DNA from: Endocalyx cinctus
Lineage: Eukaryota > Ascomycota > Sordariomycetes > Amphisphaeriales > Apiosporaceae
DNA: 64,000 nt
Assembly (NCBI GenBank): GCA_001600455.1
Contig: BCKC01000001.1
Span: 2,258,441-2,322,440 of the forward strand
Direction: 5' to 3'
This document shows positions 38,586-50,517 of the stretch, piece by piece. The notes under the pieces are model-generated. The model was not told where the DNA came from, made no database searches, and saw only the letters and a program-made list of their open reading frames with translations. How positions within the stretch are numbered: position 1 is the first letter of the stretch; each line of letters opens with the position of its first letter. The translations under genes were made by a program, and so were the position numbers.

Positions 38586-40247
38586 CTACACCGCCATATC
38601 TTTTACCTTCTCAGCCGTCTCCGCCACTGCCGCCGCCGCGGCTGCCGCCTTCTCTTTTGCTCCCCCCTTGCCCTTAGCCTTCGTAGAAGTAGTATCCTTA
38701 GGTAGCTCCTTCGTAAAGGGAATAAATTCGGGAGCGCCGGGAAGGTACTTACGGAGTACCTCTGGTACTCGTAGACCCTGCAAGATTTCGTTAATAGATT
38801 ATAGACGAACATGGACAGCTATAACTCACCTCCTCGGTTTGATAATTCTCCAGAATACAGCATAGCGCACGCTCCGTGGCCGTCAAGGTCGAATTGAGGC
38901 AGTGGACGTACTTCTTCTTGACGTCAGTCTGCGTCTTGGTACCGAACCGGATCTCGAGCGCTCGGGACTGGTAGTCGGTACAGTTGGAGCACGAAACGAG
39001 CTCTTTGTATTCGCCCTGGAATGGGAACCATGCCTCAAGATCAAACTTCTTGGCCGCCGCGTTGTTCAGAGCGCCCGAAACGATAGCAACGACCTGGTAC
39101 GGTAACCCGAGAGACTGGTAGAAACCTTCCGAGTTGGCAAACATCTCGTCAAACATCTCCCAAGACTTCTCCGGGTCCGTCAGCACGAACTGTTCTACTT
39201 TCTCAAACTGGTGTACTCGGAAAATACCCCACGCGTCACGGCCGTGCGAGCCCGCTTCTCTTCGGTAGCATGTGCTGAATCCCGCGTATCGAATCGGAAG
39301 TTCCTTGGCTAGGATCCATTCGTTGGCATGGAATGCCGAGATAGGTTGCTCCGAGGTAGCGATCAGGTATTTATCGTTCTGCGGCTCTCCGTCGATGACT
39401 TTGTATAACTCTTCGTCGAATTGCTCGAGCTGGGCTGTCTTTCCCATAAAATCCTTTAGCATGAACTGAGGCGTCTGCAGGGGGGTGAAACCCTTGTTCA
39501 TAAGATATTCTAGACCGTAATTGATGAGGGCCTGGTTCAGGAACACACCCCATTGGCGGAGGAAATATCCTCGGTGACCAACGACCTTAGTACCTCGATC
39601 CGGGTCGTAACCGTCTAGTCTCAAGAGAACCTCGTGATGTGAAAGAATATTCGACTTCTTTTCAGGCGTGACACCTTCAGGCCATGTTTTCAGAATCGTG
39701 TTGTTATCTTCGTTATCGCTGATCGGGACCGAGTCGTGCACGATATTGCCGATAGTCTTGATCTTGGCCTGTAGGGCAATATCTTTCTGAGCCGCAGACT
39801 CGAGAAGGGCCTTCTTCTCCTTGTCGAACTCAGCCTTCTGCTGAAGAAGATCACTGGCATCTTCTTTGGCCTATTGTAAAGTTAGTCGTCGTTTATCCCC
39901 TTTCTTCTTTCTTTCATCTCGTATTTCTTGCGACTCGCCTTTTTCTTAGCGCCTATCTGCTTGTTCAGATCGTTCATCTTGGTGTTGATTTGGGAAGCGG
40001 CATAATTAGCTATAACGATACAAGGTAATTTTTATAATTTTTGTTAACGTTAGCCTTCTTCTTCTATCGTTAAAAATTCATCACGAGGATTCAATTGTCT
40101 TGTAAAATACTGACTCTTTCGATGGTCCTCCCACATGGCAATAACCTCGTCTACGGCTTCTGGTTTGGCATATCTCCGGCGTTGAGATTCCCTGATCTTC
40201 TCGGGGTTTCCGCCTCGCTCGGCGATGAAGTCAAGAACGTCGAGCAT
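38586..40247 (-). CDS. SES1: Cytoplasmic seryl-tRNA synthetase
   Basis: Exons 40247-40115, 40009-39939, 39870-38830 and 38777-38586 give 478 residues. This class II synthetase charges tRNA-Ser (and Sec where present) with serine. The N-terminal MLDVLDFIAERGGNPEKIRE and the coiled-coil arm precede class II motifs: motif 2 region TCYRREAGSHGRDAWGIFR, and motif 3 region ALCCILENYQTEEGLRVPE. It ends in a Lys/Ala-rich tail (KAKGKGGAKEK then an alanine run), as in eukaryotic cytosolic enzymes. The intron 39938-39871 has a GC donor (GCGAGT), branch ACTAAC and acceptor AATAG. Any GT nearby breaks the frame, so GC-AG splicing is the best model. Confidence 0.96.
39871..39938 (-). other. SES1: Non-canonical GC-AG intron
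   Basis: AAG|GCGAGT ... ACTAAC ... AATAG|GCC, phase 0, joins KKK to AKEDASDLL. No in-frame GT donor is available within the window that keeps the conserved arm sequence. Confidence 0.85.
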
Positions 40248-42177
40248 GGTGGGCGGATCAGTGAAATCGTACCGCGATCGAGTGTTGAGAACTTTTTGTC
40301 GGGTCTGTTCAGAGACTGTTATCCTGCGAAAGGATAGATTGTATATTTGACGGTTCAGGTAGATAGGAGAAATTTTGGTGGGGTGACTCAAGTTTATGGC
40401 GGGGTCTTTGAATTGAACGCAGAGACAGTTTTTGTCATAAATACAGTCGCGGGGTAATTGTTACTCGTTACAGCGCGTTTCCAGCACTATACCACTTACC
40501 TTCTTTAGACTAGTATACAATTATCAAGAAGAGCCCTGAAACCCCCTATATCCATAAGGATTATAGTGATAGCTTCTTCCAATGTCAATACCAAACTGTT
40601 CTTAAGCTGGGAAACAACATGCCTCACGTATGAATCCTCACCACCACGGAAATATTATTCTTTCTGTGTTTGTATGCCACAAAAAGGAAAAGGATCCTCT
40701 TTCTCACATATCAAGTAAATATTCAGGGCTCGACGGTAAATACATCACGTGACACCCATTACAAGGTTCCTTCAGGGGTCGCACTCCCAAGGGCAGCATA
40801 CATCGTGGCTGGTCTTAGATGGGGTAACCTTATATATTTCTCGCTATAAGTCCCGTATTCTGGTAACATAGTGATGTACGGTTGTTGTCTAACCTCTTGT
40901 AAACGACTATATGATGACATGGGTGTCTTGAGACTTGCTTCATCTTCGTTTTGGTGTTTTTTTTTTTTTTTTTTTTTTTTTGGCTCGGACTACCAGATGG
41001 GAGGTCTCAACGATGGCGGGATGGCGCACCCAAGAGTCATATAATATAAGACTTAGTTATAGTACAAAAAAGAGAGACTAGAGTGAAAATCAGAAACCAA
41101 AGGCAGAGATGTGAAATTTGATCTAGGCATAAGTAAACCATAGCTGAGGTGTAAGTCAAGACCAAAATACTTGAGCAGACTCTCGTTTCGTGGGATTGCG
41201 CCTGCTCAGTCAACATCCGTTCTAGTATTCCGATAATATCACCGTTCGAGAGAGAAATAGCGTAGTCTTTATATCTACGACGTGTACACGCACACGCTTC
41301 ATACTTACTCTAGAGAGGATACGACTCTCCGTCGCACGCCTCCCGTTTTCGTGTAGAGGGTCACTTGCGGGCAAGCAAGAACCGTCTCAATACTTATTAT
41401 ATCTTCCCTCTCCTCGCATGCTATTGAACTTGTGACGAAGTCAACTTCCCTACTGAATGGATAAGAAGAGTTTGGGAAAGGAGAAGAAGTCTCATTGTTT
41501 CTTTGATCGAGACATACAAGCAGACGCTAGCCCAGTAGTTGCCAGGGAGTGTTTATTTATCGTGCGTACCGAGACGGTCGGTAGCAGTATACTGTGTAGT
41601 TAAGTAACAGCGGGCTTCTGGACGAAAGACTGCGGATGTGGAGAAGCTCCGTCCTTCTATATTACCCCTATCTTATTATCATGCTGATTGCACGTAATCG
41701 CTATTACTCAACCGCTACAAACACACTCTGGGAGGTTAGATCGTGTTACCCTTTTTGACGCAAAATCTTTACACAATTCAATTTGTGATGTAAACAAGGT
41801 CAGGTTTGATGTCTGATAACGTAAGTAAGCCTTGCCCAAATATATAAATATATACACATATACACAAAGTCCCGCCTTGGTAATCCCTTCCCTCTATGAG
41901 ATGGAAATATACGTATCCTTCGTCTTGTCTTATGTGTAACATAACAACTCCATAATGATCAGTTAAAGGGAAAATAAAATGTGAATGGACAAAAACCTGT
42001 TGACCCAGAAACCATGATTGCTTTCCAAAGCGACCTCTTCCAGTGTTTACTTAATCTATCCTTTGTAAAAGATATTGAACCGACCAATTGGAACCCATCT
42101 ATGCAACCGACTCTCTATATTTCCTCCCCCTCCCTTTGCGTAACCCTATTGATCTCCCTTCTTCATCCCCTCTCTTC
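40248..42177. other. Spacer of about 1.9 kb between RHEB and seryl-tRNA synthetase
   Basis: Contains a T tract of about 24 at 40958-40981 and otherwise unremarkable AT-rich sequence. No coding family or tRNA was recognised. Confidence 0.55.
40958..40981 (+). repeat. Poly-T tract
   Basis: An uninterrupted run of T in the intergenic region. Confidence 0.9.
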
Positions 42178-43136
42178 TTACATCAGGTGGCATTTGCCAT
42201 CGTTCGGCGCCTCGTTCGGGTTTTGCGATTTCTCAATCTGAGCGATGAGGAGCTCGAAAGCTTTACTGACGTTCTCGTTGTAACGCGCACTCGCCTCGGT
42301 CCAAGCGCAGTTGAATTTCTCCGACAGCTTTTTGCCGTCTTCTTGGCTCACTTGCCTCTGCTCCGGTCGCAAGTCGCTTTTGTTTCCGACGATCACGATC
42401 GGGACCCAATCCGTGCCCTAAACACGATAAAAAAAAGTATCGGGTTAATTATTATGCATCTATCAATTGAGAGAGAAGCTGGGTTTATTGGGTGGGCGTG
42501 ACGTACCAGGTGGTTTAGGATCTTCTCCCTAATAACCTGTACCATCTCGAATGACGGTAGAGACGAGACCGAGTATACCAACATGTAGCCATGGATGCCG
42601 ATAAAGTGTTTCGAATTTAGGATACTATACTCATCCTACAAAGGGGGTAGGCGCATATCGTCGCCAATGGTCAGCTTACAAACAAGACTCAAATAAGAGT
42701 TGTACGAAGATTACGACGGGAAAGGAGAAGAGGAAAAAGTATATTTTTTATTTGGTTCTTCCTTACCTGACCCGCCGTATCGACAATTTCGGTGGCATAG
42801 TCCTGGCCTCTATGACGTATGACTTTACTGAATGTGTTCTCGATGGTCGGATAGTAGCTTTCGACGAAATGTCCATCGACGAATTGGACCGCCAGTGAGG
42901 ATTTGCCTGACGAATTTGCGACAAGAACGCAGAAGTTAATTTGAAATAATCCATACACAGTATCGGGGAATTAGAAGCAAAGTAGAGAGGGGGAGGGGAT
43001 GAGAAGACGTGAGAAGAGAGAAGAGAGAAGAGAGAAGAGAGAAGAGAGCAGAGAGCAGAGAGTATGCTCGTGCTTACTTACCTACGGATCGGCTGCCAAC
43101 AATGGCGACTTTCCGCTGTTTGGACGGCGTCGGCAT
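42178..43136 (-). CDS. RHB1: Small GTPase RHEB homologue (Rhb1)
   Basis: Exons 43136-43082, 42906-42767, 42635-42507 and 42417-42178 give 187 residues. Rheb-type GTPases regulate TORC1 and basic amino-acid uptake in fungi. G1 is GSRSVGKSS (14-22) with the Rheb-typical Arg at the Ras Gly12 position. The effector region is FVESYYPTIENTFSK, followed by DTAGQDEYSI, GYMLVYSVSS and G4 NKSDL. The C-terminal CHLM (C184) is a farnesylation CaaX box, so the protein should sit on endomembranes or the vacuole. Introns are canonical. Intron 1 (42907-43081) holds a purine-rich heptamer array. Confidence 0.96.
43010..43062. repeat. AGAGAAG heptamer array in RHB1 intron 1
   Basis: About five near-perfect 7-bp units AGAGAAG, followed by two AGAGCAG variants. 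On the transcribed strand this is a CTTCTCT pyrimidine tract near the donor end of the intron. Confidence 0.85.
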
Positions 43137-43628
43137 TTACGTCGAGGGGTCTTCTTCTATTATTTTGTGTTCCTTCTAGGCTATCTAGAAAGAAATTGAT
43201 TTGTTAATTAGGGGGTCACTATTAGTTGATATGGGATATCTGTAGGGAAATGATGTATGGTGTATGGTGGATGATGTATGATATTCCCAGGGTGTAATTA
43301 GGTGCGTAGGTGGGATGTAAAGGACTATTTTCGATAAATGCTGCATGAACCCAGGTGTGGGGGTTTACTTTTTTTTTTTTTTTTTCCTTTCTTTGGCTTA
43401 GGGATTTCCTTTTGATCTCATATTCAGCTTCTTGTCTTACCTTAGAATTAATAGAAATGATGGAAATAATCGTTGAGAAATGGGACGATGTTACCCAAGA
43501 TTATAGATTTATATGGTTATATAGTTGTATAATTGTAGATATATTTATACTGGACGTATATGTATGATTGATAATGACGATGCGGGGAATTTGGTAACTT
43601 ATTTAGAACGAACTTGGAATATGTCAGG

Positions 43629-43719
43629 ACTCAGAACTCAAGACTCAAGACTCGAGACGCAAGACTCAGGACTCAGGACTCAGGACTCAGGACTCAGGAC
43701 TCAGGACTCAGGACTCAGG
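43629..43719 (+). repeat. ACTCAGG heptamer minisatellite, 13 units
   Basis: Eight perfect ACTCAGG units (43664-43719) are preceded by five diverged units (ACTCAGA, ACTCAAG, ACTCAAG, ACTCGAG, ACGCAAG) in the same register. Divergence grows toward one end. Confidence 0.92.
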
Positions 43720-44858
43720 ACTTAGTAGTAATAAGTAATAAAATCAAAAGAATAAATACTACCTGTACTCTTTAACTGTTTTAGTACCTAAGTAAAAGTA
43801 CTTAAGTAAGTACCTAAAGAATTACCCGGGTACTTAATTACTTAAAGTACAGAGTATATTTAATCCAATTATGACCTAAAACTCAGAACTTTCCTACTAA
43901 GTTTAGAGACAAATAAATATTTATTAGGTAAGATATAATAAATAAACTTGGAACGTACTTAGATAACTTAAGACATGTGAAAAAGTATTAGAGGGGAAAG
44001 GGGGGGTTTTGATTCATATGGATCCAGGAGCCGCCAGGAAACAAGTAAAGTAATAAAAAATGAAGAAATATTACCACAGGATGATATCAATCTTCCTATG
44101 TGAGGGATAGATCTTCATACTTAAATATCTTTTTTTTCCCTCTCTTTCCCAACCCCCCTGAAGATCATGATTATCTCTTCATTACAAAGAAAGAATATAA
44201 AAAGAAAGTTGAGAGAAAAAAAAAAAAACACCCGAGCTCATCTCATCGTATTAATCCAGTTTTCCAGTTTCCGGCAAAACACTCCTCATCAGGCAAGTGG
44301 AAGAATGATGTTAACCAATTGCCAATAAACAAAAACGAATGAATCCGAGCCGGTGAGCGAATCTCAGATCGGTAACATGGTTATCGAATATTTAATTTCC
44401 TTTTACATAGTAGAAAGCAATAGCAATAGCAAGAACAATAACAACATATTAGAATAATCAGAATAATCACGCAAGGCTTGTTATATTTATTTAAACTCAA
44501 TTCTTTATCTATTCTTGGGTATATGTAGTTAGTGTCATGTCGTGATGAATGCATCTATGCCTCTGGGTATTTTTCTTCTTCTAAGAACCGTCCGTAACTC
44601 ATAAACACCAACAACTAACTCTTCCAAGATCCTTTCCTACCATTTTTTTTTTTTTTGGTTGGTAATCTTGCTGCCACCACCTTGTACACTATAAATAAAA
44701 TTCTATCTGAAGTAATATCATCGTACACTATTATTGGAGAACTCATTCCAAAACTAGCTTATACGAATCTATGTAAGGCATATTTTGATTCGGTATCTCT
44801 TCATAAAATAAGAAAAGAATAAGAGGGGGAGAAAAGAAGAAAGAAGAAATGAGATGTG

Positions 44859-44859
<1 letters not shown>

Positions 44860-44884
<25 letters not shown>
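44860..44884 (+). repeat. Poly-A tract
   Basis: About 25 uninterrupted A residues, just past the stop codon of the minus-strand WAPL gene. Confidence 0.9.
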
Positions 44885-44889
<5 letters not shown>

Positions 44890-44907
44890 CATTGGTAACT
44901 TTGGGAT

Positions 44908-47619
44908 CTAGTGGTATGATACGTTCTGTCTCAGCTGCTGAACTAGTTCTTGTAGTCGTCCTGTATAATCGCTGTGGACACCAACATCGCCACCATTCTG
45001 TTCTACTACACTCTCGAGTCGTTTGTGATGTTGAATAAATTCACGGAGAGAGTCGACTAATGGTCCAATACTCCTCGCAGGTTGACTTGACTCGACCTTC
45101 TGTCGTATCGGCTTATGCAACGATAAGTAACCTAGTAGAACAGATAGATAGCCGAATGCAACGTTTTGATGGCTCTTTTCCATCGAGTCGGCCTATATAG
45201 GAAAACACAAATTAGTTTCGCCCTCCGAGACATGCGTGTCGTATAGGATCCTACTTACCTCGCTAGTCCTTTTATGATTTTCAAAGAATAAGTGGATGAA
45301 TTCATCAACTGGCTTCTGGCCGTCATGCTCGCAGTCGTTCAAAACTTGACGCACTAAGCTGCTATGTTCTGAGAAGTTGATCAGAATGCCCAGCTCTAAT
45401 ATCAGGCTATTAAGGACATCATCGGCCCGAGAATCCTGAGAAGTCGTTGCTAATACTTGCTTAAAGTGTCTTGCGATGGAACCTGCAAGGGCTGGCAAAG
45501 TTCCTTTCGAGGTAAATACGCCAGGAGCTTCTAGATCATTGTTAGATACGTTGATGATCAATTTCAAAACCGCACCCTGTAGTCTCTTGTCATCTCGAGG
45601 GGGTGTATGAAGAGATGCGTTGAAAACATCTGCGACGACGGGGAGGTATCTGGTGATCCATTCGTTGCTTCCACGTTGTGTCTCGGCTACAGTGATGGCG
45701 TGGAAGTCGAGAATAGAGAGAGTGCTGAATAGGTCGATTGATGCAGGAGATGTTGGATAACTCCAGTAATCCGCATCAGTCGTACCTTCAGAAAGAATCT
45801 CAAATAAGCGGTCTGTGACGGCGGATGAGAAAACTTGACGTTCTCCGCATATGGTCGAGTCATTCGTGGCTAAAAGATGAAGACACTTAAGTGTAAGAGT
45901 TCTAGGCGACAAATCCGAAGGACAAACCTCGTCCCATATGGGAAGCTCACGAAGTGAGGTTTGAATCGCGAGGATCGACGTCTGATTCCGCTTAGACAAG
46001 TTGTTCTTGCGATCTCTGACCAAAATCTTGATGTCTTCACGGATTCCAAGCAAGCGAGCAAAAAGGGAGCTTGACTCTTCAAGCCGAAGCAATTGGCTGA
46101 TATGCGGCGAAGGCCACTTTGAAATTATCGTAATTAGGGTTGCCAGAATTAGAATCCCGCAAACAGGATCGGTTTCCTTGTCCAACGACTTGAGCATACT
46201 AGCCTCGACGCTGTGGTCCCGGCACTGTCGCATGAATGTCTTATCTTTAATTCTCTCGGCGACCTGTAGTAGCGCCGCCCGTCTAGAAGAAGAGGGTTTT
46301 GCGCTAGGCACTCCAATTTGGTCATTCAAATCTTGCATGGCATCTGCGACGCGATGGTTCGCACCTGCTTGTCGCAACTCATGAATACCCCGAAGCTTCG
46401 CATTGGGAGAAGCCCCCGTGGCGAGGTCGTCTTCTTCCAGAGGCATACTGGGGTTAACAGGTTTCGTTGGACGACCGAGTTCCAACCGCCTTCCCTTCAA
46501 AGGTAATAAATCCTCGCCGGGAAGTGTAAACGCATCTAGTAAATTATCTTCTTCCTCTAGAACCTTAATACCCTGTCCATAGGTGAACTTCAGAGCGCTG
46601 CTAGAGCGTGCAAACGTCCGACTGCTAGCTGGCTGTGTCGTTCTCCGCTGAGAATTTGGCGTTGTAGGCAAGGGTTGAGAGTCCAAAGTAGACGTATCGC
46701 TGCTTTGACTAGACATCGTCTGGCTGGGACCGCTCTGGCTATCTGGCGCAGCATCGACATGTTTGCTTAACGGAGCCTGTTCCGTCAATTTGTCGATAAG
46801 TCGTTTCCTGGGTTTTGTGATAAGGCTCTTCGAAGGTGAAACTCCTGGTATTGCTTTGCTTCTATCATTCCTAACAATGGAGGGAGAGGCCGATAATGAC
46901 GGCTTCTGGGCAGGTACTCGGGCAGGGTGTATTGGGATTTGACGATGGTGATGATTGTCCGGCTCTGCCTCACCATCTACCCCGCCAGGTTTGTGTATCT
47001 TCGTGTGAGCACGTTTCGTACTTTCCAACGCCTTCCTGGGTGTTGATTTTGACATTTTGGTTTGAGTTGGCGTAGGCGGCGGGCTCGATAATCTAGTTTC
47101 GGTGATATCGACATCCATTGGATCAGTAGCTGTAGGTTGGGGGCGCGAGTGCCCCTTCGTAGCGGAAGCTGGCGGTCGAGAGCGATCAGAAATAGAGTTA
47201 CGCGAGCGACGTGGTTCCGGAGCTGACGGAGAGCTATCGTCGCTAGATCGGGAAGAATCCTTTGTTTGGCCTTTAGACTCATATACTTGAGAAATCTTGC
47301 GCTTTCTCTCCGAGCTCGGCATCTTCGAGGGTGAGGCCTTGTATCTTTTAACGCTTTTAGAATTATCATGAGTCTGCGGGTCTGTGGTAGCTGGTCTGTT
47401 GATAGGCGATTGCGCGAGAGAAGAAGGCGGGCGACGCGTTGATGTTGATGTTGATGATGATCCTACAGGAGCCGCTGCGGAGAGGGGATCTTCTTCCGAC
47501 ATAGATTCAGATTGAGTAACAGGAGTAAAGGCCGTTTTCGGTTGTCTCTTTTTTATGCCCTTGCCATAGGTCGTTAACTTGCGCTTCGGCAAAGCGCCAG
47601 CTTCTAGTCTGCTGGCCAT
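44908..47619 (-). CDS. WPL1: WAPL-type cohesin release factor (Wpl1/Rad61 family)
   Basis: Exons 47619-45259 and 45192-44908 give 881 residues. The intron 45258-45193 starts GTAAGT, ends ATATAG and is phase 0. WAPL with Pds5 opens the Smc3-Scc1 gate and removes cohesin from chromatin. The N-terminal 400 residues are basic, Ser/Pro-rich and disordered, as in fungal homologues. The helical WAPL domain begins at about 410 (GIHELRQAG, LLQVAERIKDKTFMRQCRDHS) and runs to LSVLLGYLSLHKPIR near the C-terminus. Two TYG-containing motifs (LTTYGKGIK at 15-23 and FTYGQGIKVL at 345-354) look alike. Assignment is by recognition of the WAPL helical domain; the symbol is by family only. Confidence 0.85.
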
Positions 47620-47956
47620 GATGGCAACACCGGAAAATACAAACGCGTTCGCAGTTGGAAACTTGGAACAGATTGTGGCTAATTCTTCATATCAAAGTCA
47701 ACCGAATTAAAACATCAGAAAATAGAAGGGTTCGATATAGCAATCAGTTTAATCAACAAAGTCGTCGTAGGATTAAACTCTGACTGATGCGATGCAACCG
47801 TGAATAATTGAAAGTGTGAATAAGTTTATAATAATAAACTAGGTAAGTACTTTGGTACAGTAGGTACCAATCGCAATCATTAAGTTGCGATTATTGGAGA
47901 TAGGCGATGGGGGGGTATAAAGGACTGGTACGATAGCGTTAATAATTACTTGTACC

Positions 47957-48001
47957 TGGGCTGCTGGGCTGCTGGGCTGCTGGGCTGCTGGGCTGCTGGG
48001 T
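47957..48001 (+). repeat. CTGCTGGG octamer tandem array
   Basis: Five perfect 8-bp units (47961-48000) plus partial copies at both ends. Confidence 0.92.
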
Positions 48002-48714
48002 TAGCTGCCAGTAGGTATTTAGTACCCGTCAGCCCGTCTAATCAAGGTGAAGGTGGATAGTGGAGATAGTGGTAGGGAAGTAGGTAAATATGGAGATAAT
48101 CCACTAGATAATAAAGTCAAAAACGGAATCAGATTCAAAAAATTAATTCAAAGAAGTATGCACAAGTAATAAATATTAGATATCAGGTAAGTTTGATTAT
48201 TTGACTGTTTTTGTCAATGTTGATGTTGACCTAGAATCTCAAACCTTTAGCCGCGCTTGCAATACTCAAAGCTCCGGCTGCCAGCGCATATACTTCTAGG
48301 TACCTTTACATGCCACCAAACGTTGATGTCAGTTCCGGAAGTGGCTGTCTCTTCCTTTGTTGATTGTTGACTTGAGAGACATTGGCTGATTGCTTCATTC
48401 AAAAACCTCCTCGGGGTTAGCTGACTGGCTAGTTAGATAGATGATTGATTGGCTTAATGATAGGAGGAACAGGTTACTTGTGGCGGTACGATGCTGCTTA
48501 TTATACAGTAGTACTCCGTCCACTACCAGTGTACTTGTTAAGTGTCTACCAGGCCTATGGTTACTGGTAGGCTTATAGCATGCAGGCAGGGCAGGTTACG
48601 CTAATACTGCTCGCTATACGGAGTACATACAAGTACATAAAATTCAGTAAGAACTCAGCTACCAAATCTCCCTATTCCTGTCCCCCCGCAATGGTTCTAA
48701 GATAGATCTGGGAA

Positions 48715-48733
48715 TAATAATAATAATAATAAT
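48715..48733 (+). repeat. TAA trinucleotide microsatellite
   Basis: A run of six AAT/TAA units. Confidence 0.85.
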
Positions 48734-49252
48734 ACATTTGGATAATTTTTTTTTGTAGTAGTATACCTGAGTAAGTACTAATCTACCGGCTAATTTCATA
48801 TCTTGTAAGTAAAGCACTAGGGCTGCATCTATACTACTAGTAATTATGTATTTATCATTCATAATATTACTTACTACTCCGTAGAGCCTGTGGTGTTCGC
48901 CTCCTTCCGAAATCAACCCAAGCTGCCATCTCCTAAGAAGTTGGCCTACTACCCCTGTGTCATTGCTAGTTCACCCGCCGAGTGCTGTGCAGTTTCCAAA
49001 GCTTGAGCGGGGAGGAAATAACATCTCCTCTTGCTGGGCCCAACTTATGACTTATAAAAACTTTCTCTCGGATTCATCTTCCCCTATCCTTATTGTACCT
49101 CGGTCCGGAAGGATTTTCTTGTGAAGATAAGAATTTAAGCAGAGGGCAGAATCGTTTTCAACGTCCATTTTTATCGCTAAAAACATTCTCAATTTTGTTT
49201 ATAATATATACTACTTAGTATCTTGCATACCCCACTATATCGATTGTATACA

Positions 49253-50293
49253 ATGGCCTCAACGTCTGGCCCCCGTCCTCAGCCCGGTCCTACTCAATGT
49301 GTAGGTCCTGATTATCGTTCGGAGAGTCAAAAGCCAGTTGCCACCGTGTCTACGGAGGTGAAACATGACAATGTCATCGTCTTGCCTCAGACCCCACAGC
49401 TCATTGCCCTGCTCACGTGAGTTTTTTCCACGTTTGGGAATCGTGATGTTGTGATTTGCGTGATCCCAAAACGTTTGCTACTTGATTTGGTTTGTTACCT
49501 AGTTTTAAATTATGTTTACTCATCGTAAAGCCGTTACATAGGATGATTCGCGACAAGGGGACCGAACGCGCTGACTTCATCTTTTACTCAAACCGCATCA
49601 TACGCCTGCTGGTTGAAGAGGGTCTCAACCACCTACCTACCGTTGAACAGACGGTGACGACTCCCGTCGGTCGTACTTATGCGGGCTTAATGTTTCAGGG
49701 TAAGATCTGCGGTGTCTCTATCATGAGAGCCGGAGAAGCCATGGAGCAAGGCCTTCGGGATTGTTGCCGCTCCGTAAGGATTGGTAAGATCTTGATCCAG
49801 CGTGACGAAGAGACTTCGATGCCCAAGCTATTCTATGACAAGCTTCCCGAAGATATTGCCCAGCGATGGGTGCTTTTACTTGATCCTATGTTCGCTACCG
49901 GTCAGTCAGCCAGATCTAAGAGCATACAAGCAACTGAAACGTCTAACATAAAATATAAACGTAGGTGGCTCCGCGATAATGGCCGTGGAAGTCCTGAAAT
50001 CGCGCGGTGTACCCGAGGAAAGGATTTTGTTCCTTAACCTGATCGCCAGCCCAGAAGGTATCGAGAACTTTTCGACCAAATTCCCCAAGCTTAGAGTTGT
50101 TACGGCCTTTGTTGATCAAGTACGTCCCTCTTGAATATCCTTTTTCTCTTTACGTGATGCTAACTTCCTCGGTAGGGCCTGGATCAAAAGAAGTAAGTCC
50201 TATGATCCCATGAGCGAGACGACCTGCTAACGATGATTTAGTTATATTGTACCCGGACTAGGTGACTTTGGGGATAGATATTATACCATGTAA
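49253..50293 (+). CDS. FUR1: Uracil phosphoribosyltransferase
   Basis: Exons 49253-49416, 49542-49900, 49965-50119, 50176-50192 and 50242-50293 give 248 residues. It converts uracil plus PRPP to UMP (pyrimidine salvage, 5-fluorouracil sensitivity). Recognised segments are NVIVLPQTPQLIALLTMIRD, VTTPVGRTYAGLMFQG, VSIMRAGEAMEQGL, KILIQRDEET, the PRPP-binding loop LLLDPMFATGGSA, VVTAFVDQGLDQKNYIVPG and GDFGDRYY. The fourth exon is a 17 nt micro-exon (GGCCTGGATCAAAAGAA) that is needed for the invariant GLDQKNYIVPGLGDFGDR block. It is convergent with ELF1; the stop codons are 224 bp apart. Confidence 0.97.
50176..50192 (+). other. FUR1: 17 nt micro-exon of FUR1
   Basis: Acceptor GGTAG and donor GTAAGT flank it. 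It encodes GLDQK plus two bases of N. Skipping it would shift the frame and lose the conserved C-terminal PRTase block. Confidence 0.92.
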
Positions 50294-50517
50294 AACGGGA
50301 TGATTTGATGTATAGCAAGAAGCATACCACGGAATCACACCCCGCCAATAAAAAGTATTTGCCATGATTAGAACATATCATCAGAAAAAAAAAAACCCCA
50401 AAATAAAAATCGTTTGTGCACTGCTAGACACGAGTCGGAGGTACTAGTATGATATTGACCCTAGTTGTTCATTTAAGGAACTAATCAAGTAGATGATATG
50501 AATGCCGGAGCAGATAT

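Larger units (their letters stand above)
43137..44907. other. Spacer of about 1.8 kb between WAPL and RHEB
   Basis: Includes the RHB1 promoter, a T tract at 43371-43385, a 13-unit heptamer array at 43629-43719, TAGGTACC-like words at 43780-43870 and an A tract at 44860-44884 next to the WAPL 3' end. No gene was recognised. Confidence 0.6.
47620..49252. other. Spacer of about 1.6 kb between WAPL and FUR1
   Basis: Divergent upstream regions of both genes. Contains an octamer array (47957-48001), a TAA microsatellite (about 48715-48733) and two TACGGAGTA/TACTCCGTA nonamers (48617-48625, 48875-48883). No gene was recognised. Confidence 0.6.

Noticed and set aside
43629..43719. Regular repeat array that could suggest a CRISPR
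   Set aside because: Units are 7 bp head-to-tail without spacers, in a eukaryotic genome; this is a minisatellite.
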